Below, piece by piece: positions 16,513 through 25,000 of a DNA stretch of 64,000 nt (positions within the stretch are counted from its first letter, which is position 1; each line of letters opens with the position of its first letter). Both the position numbers and the translations under genes were made by a program. The DNA is from Pseudomonadota bacterium. GTDB taxonomy: Bacteria > Pseudomonadota > Alphaproteobacteria > Rhizobiales > Devosiaceae. Below the pieces are notes generated by a model. It searched no databases. It was given only the letters and a program-made list of their open reading frames with translations, and was not told where the DNA came from. The stretch lies in contig JAEWGT010000005.1 of NCBI GenBank assembly GCA_023388175.1, forward strand, positions 310,001-374,000, read 5' to 3'.

Positions 16513-17031
16513 CTAGCGAAAGGCGATGGCTGATACGAAACGCGGCCTGTGCGCCGCCTGCACCTTGAACTCGAATTCCCCCAGTCCGACAATATCGGCC
16601 AGGCGGCGATGCGGCACGAAGCTCTCGGTCAAAAGCACCGAATCCCCGTCGGCGATATTCGGTAGAGCCTCGGTGGGCAGGGGTGTGGACGGCACGTTGA
16701 CGCCGGCGCTGCGGGTCCAGTTGACCACAAGCCGCTCGCCGTTTCTCGAAATCGAACTGACCCTGATGCCGCCCTCAATAGCTCCGGGCACGATCTGGCG
16801 CATCAGCACCAGCATGGAATCCAGTTCGGCCTGGCTCATCACCATCTGGCGGGACATCATGTCGCCGACGGTAAAGGTCGCCTTTTCCACGCTCTGCCAG
16901 GTCCGGAACAGATCGAACAGCGCAACCGAGCCGAGCAGCAGCAGCAAAAGCACCGGCATGAGCAGTGCAAATTCTACCGCATTGGCGCCGCGTTCGTCTT
17001 TTCGGAATCGGTGGATTATGGACCCGGTCAT
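16513..17031 (-). CDS. TadE/TadG-like pilus assembly protein
   Basis: The 172-residue protein has the TadE pattern: a short basic N-terminus, RGANAVEFALLMPVLLLLLLGSVALF with the conserved glutamate of the pseudopilin-like segment (residues 14-39), then a periplasmic domain of about 130 residues. It is the last of three overlapping genes on the minus strand; its start overlaps the stop of the previous gene as TGATG. TadE-like proteins act as minor pilins of Flp/Tad pili. No Flp pilin, prepilin peptidase or TadA ATPase gene is in the window. Confidence 0.85.
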   Translation of the reverse strand: MTGSIIHRFRKDERGANAVEFALLMPVLLLLLLGSVALFDLFRTWQSVEKATFTVGDMMSRQMVMSQAELDSMLVLMRQIVPGAIEGGIRVSSISRNGERLVVNWTRSAGVNVPSTPLPTEALPNIADGDSVLLTESFVPHRRLADIVGLGEFEFKVQAAHRPRFVSAIAFR

Positions 17032-17561
17032 CAGGCCGGCTCGTTCACGAAGCCGGATTTGGAGATGATGCGCATATCCCCGCTCTCATCCCTGCGCAGT
17101 GCCAGTCCGAGGCCCAGACCGGGCGTGATGGGCCGGACGACAAAACAGGCCCGCACGAACATCACCTCTGCACGCCCGGCCTGCGCGAAGCGCAGCACCG
17201 GGGCGGCCGAACTGCTGCGATTGACACAGCGCGTGTCATCACTGGGATAGCCGCTCGTGCCCTGGATACGAAACAGCTCCAGCGCCAGCGTATTGTTGCA
17301 ATCATTGAGCACCAGCGCATGTTCGCAGACGCGCCTGCGCAAACTGGCCTGGGTCGGATTGGGCAGGCTGCCAATGCGCAACTCGCGCACCGTCTGGTCC
17401 AGCGCGCGGTCCAGCATGATGGTCTGCACCATGGTCCATCCCGCTTCCAGCGTCGCCATGATCGTCAGCAGCAGGAAAGGCACGACCAGCGCAAATTCTA
17501 GCGCCGCTGCGCCCGAGCGATCTTTCAGCAGGCTTTTGCCCATGCGGTTGCGCGCGATCAT
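17031..17561 (-). CDS. TadE-family minor pilin-like protein
   Basis: The start at 17561 overlaps the TadG stop as ATGA and gives 176 residues. The N-terminal KDRSGAAALEFALVVPFLLL carries the TadE glutamate and hydrophobic helix (about residues 13-40). The periplasmic part has four cysteines (VCEHALVLNDC, TRCVN, RACFVV) that could make two disulfides. It is the middle gene of the tadG-tadE-tadE cluster and must be translated in step with both neighbours. Confidence 0.87.
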   Translation of the reverse strand: MIARNRMGKSLLKDRSGAAALEFALVVPFLLLTIMATLEAGWTMVQTIMLDRALDQTVRELRIGSLPNPTQASLRRRVCEHALVLNDCNNTLALELFRIQGTSGYPSDDTRCVNRSSSAAPVLRFAQAGRAEVMFVRACFVVRPITPGLGLGLALRRDESGDMRIISKSGFVNEPA

Positions 17562-18886
17562 TGAACCAGTTTCACTTTCTGGATGGCGGTGGCGACCGAC
17601 CGGAAGGCGCCGGCAATATCGAGGCCCTGCACATTGTAGAAATGGCTGGCGCTTGAAGCGCAGTTGCGCATTTCGGTTTGTCCCGTTGCGGTCAACTGGA
17701 ACCCGATGGTGAAAACGATGACGCCGTTGTTCTTGGCCCGGTTGCACACCTGATAGAGGCGGTCGCGCGACGTATTGCGACTTTCCACCTCCGTATTCCC
17801 ACCCGACCCCTCGGGATTGCGGGGATAGGCATATTGCTTGGGCCGAAACTGCGCGGAAATATCGCCATCGGTCATCAGCACGATCACCTTGAGCGTATTG
17901 GCGTCGCCGAAATCGGCAGGACGGTTGGAAAAGGCGTTATTCACCACGCCTGCGCCCGCCAGTTTTGAAACGAAGGGCCGCTGCACCGGGTCGAGCAGCA
18001 GCAGTCCCCAATTGGTGCCGATCGCCGTGCCGGTCCCGTCGAACATCTTGAGGGTATCGATCCGGTTCTTGAGCGCGGTGGCATTGTTGGAGAGGTAGGT
18101 GATGGCACTCACCTCTTCGGGGCACCACGGCCAGCCCAGCACGGGATCGTTCTGGCTGGTATGGTTCTGTGTGAAATGTGCCAGCTGGGTGCGTGCGGCA
18201 AAGGCAATATTGGGATTGCCGTAATCGGCGGCCAGAAATTCGACACAGGACGAATGGTTGTGCTGGCGCGGCACGCCGAGCAGGCCGAAGGCGGTCGCGC
18301 CAGGATTGACCGAGCCCGCATAGGGCACGACGCTGATCGTGGTCGTAGCCATGCTGTCCGGCGTCAGCATGGCATCGATGAAGTCCTTGGCCGCGGGACG
18401 CAACAGGCTGATGCGCGTCGGTGCGCCCGCCGGCTCGCTGAAGCGCATCGAGCCTGACATATCCAGCATGAGGGAGATTTCGAGATTGCTGCGGCGTTCT
18501 TCCGCGCCGGCATTGACCGCAATGCCCAGCGAGTTGATGCCGATCAGCGACAGAAAGCCTGTCGGCATCTGGTAATGCGCATTGACGCGGATCGAGCGGA
18601 CATTGAGCGAGATTGTATAGTCATAGTCGAGATTGACCTGCTCGCTAAAGGTCAATGTCTTGAGGTAGTCCTGCACGGTGTCTTCCACCGGCACGCTTTG
18701 CGACAGTGACGCAGCAGCGAGAACGCCGCGGTCGATCCCATCCTGCAATTGCGCCCTATAGGCCTCATAGCGCGCAATATCGGTGGCACCACCGGCAAGC
18801 ACCAGCATGGGCAGCAGCAGCAATGCGACGATAATGGCGATATTGCCGCCCTCGTCGCGAACAAACCGCGCTCCGATCCACCCCAT
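17558..18886 (-). CDS. TadG-like protein with von Willebrand factor A domain
   Basis: I prefer the ATG at 18886, which gives 442 residues; an in-frame TTG seven codons earlier is an alternative. The N-terminus has the TadE/TadG segment DEGGNIAIIVALLLLPMLVL (about residues 11-30), followed by a periplasmic VWA domain with the MIDAS sequence DMSGSM near residue 145 and the later acidic VLMTDGDIS near residue 340. Three threonine/serine metal ligands appear intact. TadG proteins help anchor or secrete Tad pili at the envelope. It leads the three-gene cluster. Confidence 0.88.
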   Translation of the reverse strand: MGWIGARFVRDEGGNIAIIVALLLLPMLVLAGGATDIARYEAYRAQLQDGIDRGVLAAASLSQSVPVEDTVQDYLKTLTFSEQVNLDYDYTISLNVRSIRVNAHYQMPTGFLSLIGINSLGIAVNAGAEERRSNLEISLMLDMSGSMRFSEPAGAPTRISLLRPAAKDFIDAMLTPDSMATTTISVVPYAGSVNPGATAFGLLGVPRQHNHSSCVEFLAADYGNPNIAFAARTQLAHFTQNHTSQNDPVLGWPWCPEEVSAITYLSNNATALKNRIDTLKMFDGTGTAIGTNWGLLLLDPVQRPFVSKLAGAGVVNNAFSNRPADFGDANTLKVIVLMTDGDISAQFRPKQYAYPRNPEGSGGNTEVESRNTSRDRLYQVCNRAKNNGVIVFTIGFQLTATGQTEMRNCASSASHFYNVQGLDIAGAFRSVATAIQKVKLVQ

Positions 18887-18969
18887 GGCCAATTCTGGCT
18901 CCCTCAAGCCATTCTGGCTCGCGCGAGTGTACCAGCGCTATGCTTAATGAACCTTTTAGTCTGGCCCGC

Positions 18970-19944
18970 TCACCCGCTCTGCTCGGTGATGAAGGCATCG
19001 AACGCCGCCAGCACCTGACCGCGAATGGCGTCATTTTCCATGAACAGTTCATGCCGCGCGCCGGGGATCACCACATGCCGCCCCATGCGCAGGCGCAGGC
19101 CCAGTTGCTCTATGGCCGTGGTAGACACCACCCGGTCCCGCGCCGCCGCCAGCATCAGCAGCGGAATCTTGATTTCGCCCGGAAAGCTATCCCTGCCGGC
19201 ATCGACCATGGCGCGCATGGCCGCCGCCAGCCAGCGGAATGTTGGCGAGCCGAGATAGAGGCCGTCATCGGCCCTGATGGTTTCCACCATGCGGGCATAT
19301 CTCAGCATATCCGAGGTCAGGGGATTATCGGGATACATGGCCTCGTCCGGCCGCCTGTCGCCCTTGCGCGCCATTGGCAGCCGGCCAAGCCCGACAAAGC
19401 TCAGCGTTTCGGCGAACAGCGCCCAGCGCGGCAGGCTGTCCTCCATGCCATGAAGGCTCACCATCGGCGCTGACAGGAATACCCGGTCAAACATCAGTCG
19501 GTCGCGGGTCGCAGCGTAAAGGCTGGCCAGCCCACCCATGGAATGGCCCACGAGATAGAACGGTCCCGGACAATCGGGCAGCAGGATATCGGCATGAAAA
19601 CAGCGCAGATCGGTCCAGTAATCCTCGAACCGGTCGACATAGCCCAGCGTCCGATCGCCGATCAGGCGGTCCGATCCACCCTGCCCCCGCCAGTCAAACG
19701 TGGCGACGGCAAAGCCGCGCTGGCGGAAATCCTCGATGGTCTCGAAATACTTCTCGATATATTCGGTGCGCCCCTGCACGAGACACACTGTACCCTTGGG
19801 CGCGCCCTTTCCCTTGGGCCAGAGCGCATAACGCAGCCTGACCTTGTCCGAAGTGGTAAAATAGCCCACCCGGGCGCCCTCAGGCACCGGATTGGAAGCT
19901 ATGGCGGTCAGTTTCGGTCCATGGGGATCGACTTGGGCGGTCAC
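18970..19944 (-). CDS. Alpha/beta hydrolase, lysophospholipase (PldB)-like
   Basis: The GTG at 19944 has GAGG ten bases upstream and gives 324 residues; an ATG at 19986 has no ribosome site. Catalytic elements are the nucleophile elbow GHSMGG (serine near residue 134), the acid in AARDRVVS, and the histidine in GARHELFME. The FDWRGQGGSDR loop is typical of the Hydrolase_4/PldB group, which cleaves acyl chains of lysophospholipids or monoglycerides. No signal peptide is evident. It stands alone behind the tad genes; the gap of about 80 bases suggests a separate promoter for tadG. Confidence 0.85.
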   Translation of the reverse strand: MTAQVDPHGPKLTAIASNPVPEGARVGYFTTSDKVRLRYALWPKGKGAPKGTVCLVQGRTEYIEKYFETIEDFRQRGFAVATFDWRGQGGSDRLIGDRTLGYVDRFEDYWTDLRCFHADILLPDCPGPFYLVGHSMGGLASLYAATRDRLMFDRVFLSAPMVSLHGMEDSLPRWALFAETLSFVGLGRLPMARKGDRRPDEAMYPDNPLTSDMLRYARMVETIRADDGLYLGSPTFRWLAAAMRAMVDAGRDSFPGEIKIPLLMLAAARDRVVSTTAIEQLGLRLRMGRHVVIPGARHELFMENDAIRGQVLAAFDAFITEQSG

Positions 19945-19990
19945 GTTCGGCCTCGGGCAATGTCTTTCCCGGACCATATCGGGCATGGGT

Positions 19991-20026
19991 AAAAAGAAAA
20001 GCCAGCAACCGGTATGGTCGCTGGCT
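19991..20026 (-). terminator. Terminator-like hairpin with no assigned gene
   Basis: On the minus strand the stem AGCCAGC/GCTGGCT is followed by TTTTCTTTTT. The nearest minus-strand gene starts further downstream, so this would end a short transcript arising between about 20040 and 20200. A 15-codon frame with GGGAG upstream ends just before the stem (about 20034-20081). It could be a small RNA or a leader; neither is proven. Confidence 0.55.
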
Positions 20027-20194
20027 TTCTCATTGCCGCGGCTCCTTGCGGGGGGCGGATGAAGGAACCGTCAGCATCGTGAACTCCCGAACCGGCTTAT
20101 TCCGGCCTTGTCCACATGCCCCTTCCTAAATGCCCGCCCCTGAACGCCAACGGACCGGCCGGTTCATCTGCCGTTCATCTGCGCAGGCCAGGCC

Positions 20195-20222
20195 CTTGAA
20201 CGGCTCGAAACCCCACCTACAT
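20195..20222 (+). promoter_or_regulatory. Heat-shock sigma factor (RpoH/sigma-32) type promoter of hsp20
   Basis: CTTGAA (20195-20200) and CTACAT (20217-20222) are separated by 16 bases, close to alphaproteobacterial RpoH promoters. Transcription from about 20229 would give a leader of about 110 bases, which fits the thermometer below. Confidence 0.6.
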
Positions 20223-20228
20223 CTTGCT

Positions 20229-20339
20229 TGTCCGCCGGCTATCCGGGGACTTTGGCCCTGACCGACCAAGCCGCTCGCCGCTTTCGGGAGCATCGTCAGG
20301 CAGGGGCCGAGATCACACGTTGCTCAAGGAGAATGTGAC
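20229..20339 (+). promoter_or_regulatory. ROSE-type RNA thermometer in the hsp20 leader
   Basis: The last hairpin (20316-20337) pairs CACGTT and CTC with GAG and AATGTG, sequestering the AAGGAG ribosome site. A single G at 20222+100 (position 20322) is bulged inside TTGCT opposite the site. That bulged G in a U-U-G-C-U anti-Shine-Dalgarno strand is the hallmark of ROSE elements, which melt at heat-shock temperature and free translation. The upstream stems of the leader were not folded. Confidence 0.72.
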
Positions 20340-20792
20340 ATGCAGACCTATGATTTTTCCCCCTTCTACCGTTCCACTGTCGGCTTCGACCGGGTGTTCA
20401 ATCGCCTCGACTCTCTGGTCGGGCAGGAAACCAAGACCTATCCGCCCTACAATATCGAGCGCACTGGTGACGATGCCTACCGCATCTCCATCGCAGTAGC
20501 CGGCTTCTCGAATGGCGACATCGCCGTCGAGACCAAGGAAAACAGCCTCGTCGTCAAAGGTGCCAAGCCGGTCGACAACACCGACAAGCGTGAATTCCTC
20601 CATCGCGGCATTGCCGAACGCGCTTTCGAGCTGCGTTTCCAGCTCGCCGACTATGTCGAGGTCACTGGCGCCAATCTCGAAAACGGCCTGCTCCATCTGG
20701 AGCTGAAGCGCGAACTGCCCGAGAGCAAGAAGGCGCGTACCATTCAGATCAATGGCGGCAGCGCGGCCATCGAGGACAAGTCCGTTAACTAA
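20340..20792 (+). CDS. Small heat-shock protein Hsp20 (IbpA/HspD-like)
   Basis: The 150-residue protein has the class A rhizobial Hsp20 design: N-terminus YDFSPFYRSTVGFDRVFNRLD, alpha-crystallin domain from about residue 35 to 130 with YNIERTGDDAYRISIAVAGF and the signature GANLENGLLHLELKRELPE, and a short C-terminal tail. It is an ATP-independent chaperone that holds unfolding proteins in the cytoplasm. The start has AAGGAG eight bases upstream, which lies inside the predicted thermometer hairpin. A terminator follows, so the gene is monocistronic and likely controlled twice by heat, at the promoter and at translation. Confidence 0.95.
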   Translation: MQTYDFSPFYRSTVGFDRVFNRLDSLVGQETKTYPPYNIERTGDDAYRISIAVAGFSNGDIAVETKENSLVVKGAKPVDNTDKREFLHRGIAERAFELRFQLADYVEVTGANLENGLLHLELKRELPESKKARTIQINGGSAAIEDKSVN

Positions 20793-20816
20793 GCGAACTG
20801 ACGATATGGAAGAAGG

Positions 20817-20847
20817 GCGCGGTCCATTGGGCCGCGCTTTTTGTTTT
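20817..20847 (+). terminator. Rho-independent terminator of hsp20
   Basis: The stem GCGCGG(T)CC/GG(G)CCGCGC is followed by TTTTTGTTTT, starting 25 bases after the stop codon. Confidence 0.9.
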
Positions 20848-20971
20848 GGCCCCCTACCGTGGCGCGCCCGGCAAAACCTGTCAGGCAAGGAACGAGTCAC
20901 GGCGGCTCTTAGTTGAAAGGGTGCAGGCACCAGCCCATTCCTTTTCACTATAAGCGTCAGGATTACGCCCG

Positions 20972-21445
20972 ATGAAAACTCCTTCCATAGATCTCAAGTC
21001 GAACGCCAAGTCGGCGGTGATCGAGGTGCTCAATGCGCGCCTCGCTGACGCCATTGACCTGGCTCTGATCACCAAGCAGGCACACTGGAACCTCAAGGGT
21101 CCGAATTTCATCGCCGTGCATGAAATGCTCGACCCGATGCGCGCCAGTCTCGACAAACACGCGGACACAATTGCGGAGCGCGTTGCTCAGCTCGATGGTA
21201 TTGCACTGGGCACCAGCCAGGTTGTCGCCAAGGCGACGCAATTGGATGCCTATCCCACCGACATCCGCAAGGTCGCTGACCATCTGGCGGCTCTGGCCGA
21301 CCGTTATGCCAAGCTGGCCAATCAGGTGCGCGAGGATATCGACACTACCGACGAAGCCGGCGATGCCGACAGCGCCGATATTCTCACCGCCTTCTCTCGC
21401 GATCTCGACAAGAACCTCTGGTTCATCAAGTCTCATCTCGAATAG
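20972..21445 (+). CDS. dps: Dps, DNA-binding ferritin-like protein
   Basis: The 157-residue protein shows the Dps ferroxidase signature spread between subunits: ALITKQAHWNLKGPNFIAVHEMLDPM near residues 31-56 (histidines H38 and H50 type) and the following DKHADTIAERVAQLDG with its acidic ligands near residues 62-75. The basic N-terminus (MKTPSIDLKSNAKS) may touch DNA. Dps shells oxidise and store iron using peroxide and protect DNA under starvation or oxidative stress. It follows hsp20 but has its own 120-base upstream region after that gene's terminator, so it is a separate stress gene. Confidence 0.95.
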   Translation: MKTPSIDLKSNAKSAVIEVLNARLADAIDLALITKQAHWNLKGPNFIAVHEMLDPMRASLDKHADTIAERVAQLDGIALGTSQVVAKATQLDAYPTDIRKVADHLAALADRYAKLANQVREDIDTTDEAGDADSADILTAFSRDLDKNLWFIKSHLE

Positions 21446-21451
21446 CATCAG

Positions 21452-21476
21452 GGGCAAGGTGCCGCGCGCCTTGCCC
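21452..21476 (+). terminator. Hairpin after dps
   Basis: GGGCAAGG and CCTTGCCC form a perfect 8-base-pair stem six bases after the stop codon. Only a weak T-rich tail (TGTTCA) follows, so termination is plausible but not clear. Confidence 0.5.
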
Positions 21477-22086
21477 TGTTCACTGTGCAAAACGCCTTTC
21501 TTTTATGCGAGCGCCCGCCTGAAGTCCTATGAACTTTTTTGCAGCAGGATAGGCATTATTGCGCCCACCAATGACAAAAGTAGGAATTTTGCACAATATG
21601 CGCGCATAAAGCTCAATGATTAGGCATAAGACACCTGCCGCAGCGCGCGATTTCCTACTACTCCTATTCCAAAATCCTGCCTTTCCTATTATTTTTCGAC
21701 AAAGTCCAACTTTGCCGCTTGCCGCTACTTTTGAATTATGCAAATGTGCGGGTCGTTAGGGCAGCACCTCTGTCCTATCTGATGCGTCGCCCCGCTCTCC
21801 GCGGCCAGCACGCACGCTGGTTCGGCTGGCCCGCTACAGGATAGCGGAAACGAACAGGCGGGGCTAAAATACGAGCCCGAATATGAGCGGCCATTTGGAT
21901 GCAGTGCCGCTCCCCAGTAAATGGACGTGAGTGCTCATTCGAGCCGTACACAACACAGTACGACCCGAGACGAAGCCTGCGCCCTGAGGAAAAAGCATCC
22001 AGCGGGCCGGCCCCACCGGCAACAACAGGATGCGCACGCGACTTTAATAGCCCCGGCAAGGGCGCCGAACAGAACGAGGTTGAGCC
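21477..22086. other. Intergenic region before gltB, about 610 bases, no gene seen
   Basis: The first 270 bases are clearly richer in A and T than the rest of the window, then the usual composition returns. Short open frames exist on both strands (for example a minus-strand frame over 21480-21743), but they have no ribosome site and no familiar sequence. The region should hold the gltB promoter and possibly nitrogen or amino-acid control. I recognise no riboswitch. Confidence 0.5.
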
Positions 22087-25000
22087 ATGGCACATGAACG
22101 AACCGGAATTTCCGCCGCGTCGAGCAAAGCCAATACCAAAACCTTGATTCTCGACGGCAAGCGCGTTGACGGCCGCCCGGCGGCTCAGGGTCTCTATAAC
22201 CCTGCCAACGAGCATGACGCCTGCGGCATTGGCATGATCGCCAATATCAAGAACCAGCCCAGCCACGAAGTGGTGCAGAAGGGCTTGGAAATCCTTGAGA
22301 ATCTGGAACATCGCGGTGCCGTCGGTGCGGACCCGCTGATGGGCGATGGCGCCGGTATTCTGGTGCAGACCCCGCATGCCTTCTTCAAGAAGGTGCTGCC
22401 CAATCTGCCCGAAAAGCACCACTACGCCGTGGTCATGATCTTCTATCCGAACGTCGAAGGCCTGCGGGATCGCTGCGCCGAAGTCATGCGCCGGTGCCTC
22501 GTCGAAGAGGGCCTGGACCTGCTTGATGAACGGATTGTGCCGACCAACAACGGCAAGCTCAGCCGTGGCGTCATCGAGACCCAGCCCGCCATCGAACAGA
22601 TGATCGTTGCGCGGCCAGAAGGGCTCACCCTTGACGAGTTCGAGCGCAAGCTCCTGATCGTGCGCAAGGTCATTTCCAACACGGTCTATAAGGAAGTGCC
22701 CGAAAGCGACGGCGACAACGGCTTTTATGTCGTGTCCATGTCGGCGCGCACGCTGGTCTATAAGGGCATGTTCCTGGCCGACCAGCTCGGCTCCTTCTAT
22801 CTCGATCTTCACGACGAGGACTTCGAGAGCGCCATCGCGCTTGTCCACCAGCGTTTTTCGACCAACACCTTCCCAAGCTGGAAGCTGGCCCACCCCTACC
22901 GCATGACCACCCACAATGGTGAGATCAACACCATTCGCGGCAACGTCAACTGGATGGCGGCCCGTCAGGCTTCGGTGCATTCCAAGTATTTTGCCGACGA
23001 CATCTCCAAGATCTGGCCGATCTCCTATGAAGGCCAGTCGGACACGGCCTGTTTCGACAACGCGCTCGAATTCCTCGTGCGCGGCGGCTATCCGCTGCCC
23101 CACGCCGCCATGATGCTGGTGCCCGAGGCCTGGGCCGGCAATCCGCTCATGGATGAAAAGCGCCGCGCTTTCTATCAATACCACGCCGCTCTGATGGAGC
23201 CGTGGGACGGCCCCGCCGCCATGTCGCTCTCGGATGGCCGCTATGTCGTGGCCACCCTCGACCGCAACGGCCTGCGCCCCGCGCGCTACCTGCTGACCAA
23301 GGAAGGCCATGTGGTTCTGGCGTCCGAATCCGGCGTACTCGACATTCCCGATGAGGACATCGTCGAGCGCTGGCGCCTCCAGCCCGGCCGCATGCTGCTC
23401 ATCGATCTTGAGCAGGGTCGCATCATTTCGGACGACGAGATCAAGTCCACGCTGGCCACCGCCAATCCCTATGCCGATTGGCTCGCCCGCACCCAGATCG
23501 TGCTCGAAGATTTGCCGCCGGTCGCCACCAAGGCCCCGGAACCGACCGATGCGCTGCTCGATCGTCTGCAGGTCTTTGGCTATACGCAGGAAGACGTGAA
23601 GCTGCTGATGGCGCCCATGGCCACGACAGGCCAGGAAGCCGTGGGCTCGATGGGCACCGATACGCCGATTTCGGCGCTCTCGAACAAGTCCAAGCTCCTC
23701 TACACCTATTTCAAGCAGAACTTCGCGCAGGTGACCAACCCGCCCATCGATCCGATCCGCGAGGAATCGGTGATGAGCCTTGTCTCCTTCATTGGACCGC
23801 GCCCGAACCTGTTCGATCTCGAAGGCCTCTCGACGGTGAAGCGCCTCGAAGTGCGCCAGCCGATCCTGACCAATGAGGATCTCGAAAAGATCCGCGGCAT
23901 TGGCGATATCGAGTCCAACCAGTTCAAGACCATCACGCTCGACATCACCTATCCGGTCGAAAACGGCGCGGCGGGGATGGAAGCGGCGATCGATGCCCTG
24001 TGTCAGGCTGCCGAAGAGGCGGTGCGTGGCGAATATAACATCATCATCCTGTCCGACCGTCTGGTTTCCGCCGAACGGCTGGATATTCCGACGCTGCTCG
24101 CCCTCGCTGCCGTCCATCACCACCTGATCCGCAAGGGCCTCCGTACCTCGACGGGCCTTGTGGTCGAAACCGGCGAAGCCCGCGAAATTCACCACTTCGC
24201 CATGCTGGCCGGTTATGGCGCCGAAGCGATCAACCCCTATCTCGCCTTCGAGGCGCTGCAGGCTTTACACGCTGAAGGCAACTACCCCGAGGAAGTCTCG
24301 GCGGACGAAGTCGTCTATCGCTACATCAAGTCGGTCGGTAAGGGCCTCCTCAAGGTCATGTCCAAGATGGGCATTTCCACTTACCAGTCCTATTGCGGCG
24401 CGCAGATTTTCGACGCGGTCGGCCTCAACTCCGAATTCGTGAAGAAGTATTTCTTCGGCACCGCCACCTCTATCGAAGGCGTTGGCCTTGCCGAGGTCGC
24501 CGAAGAAACCGTGCTCCGTCACGCCGATGCCTTTGGCGACGACGCCGTGCTGCGCAAGTCGCTCGATGTCGGCGGCGAATATGCCTATCGTATTCGCGGC
24601 GAAAAGCATGCCTGGTCGCCCGATCTCGTGGCCGATCTCCAGCACGCCGTACGCACCGCCGAAGAGGCGCCGGAAGTGGCGCAGACGCGCTATGACGCTT
24701 ATGCCGAGCGCGCCAATACCGGCGCCGACGGCTATCTCGCCATCCGCCACCTGTTCGACATCCGCCCGCTCGGCCCATCGGTTGCGCTCGATGCCGTCGA
24801 GCCGGCCAATGAAATCGTCCGGCGCTTCGTCACCGGGGCGATGAGCTTCGGCTCGATTTCGCGCGAAGCGCATACGACGCTGGCCATTGCCATGAACCGG
24901 ATCGGCGGCAAGTCGAATACCGGCGAAGGCGGCGAAGAGCCCGACCGTTACAAGCCGCTGCCCGATGGATCGCGCAACCCGCTCCGGTCCGCCATCAAGC

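Noticed and set aside
21480..21743. 87-codon minus-strand frame in the AT-rich gap before gltB
   Set aside because: It has no ribosome site, no known family and no neighbour in the same direction. It cannot be excluded but is not supported.
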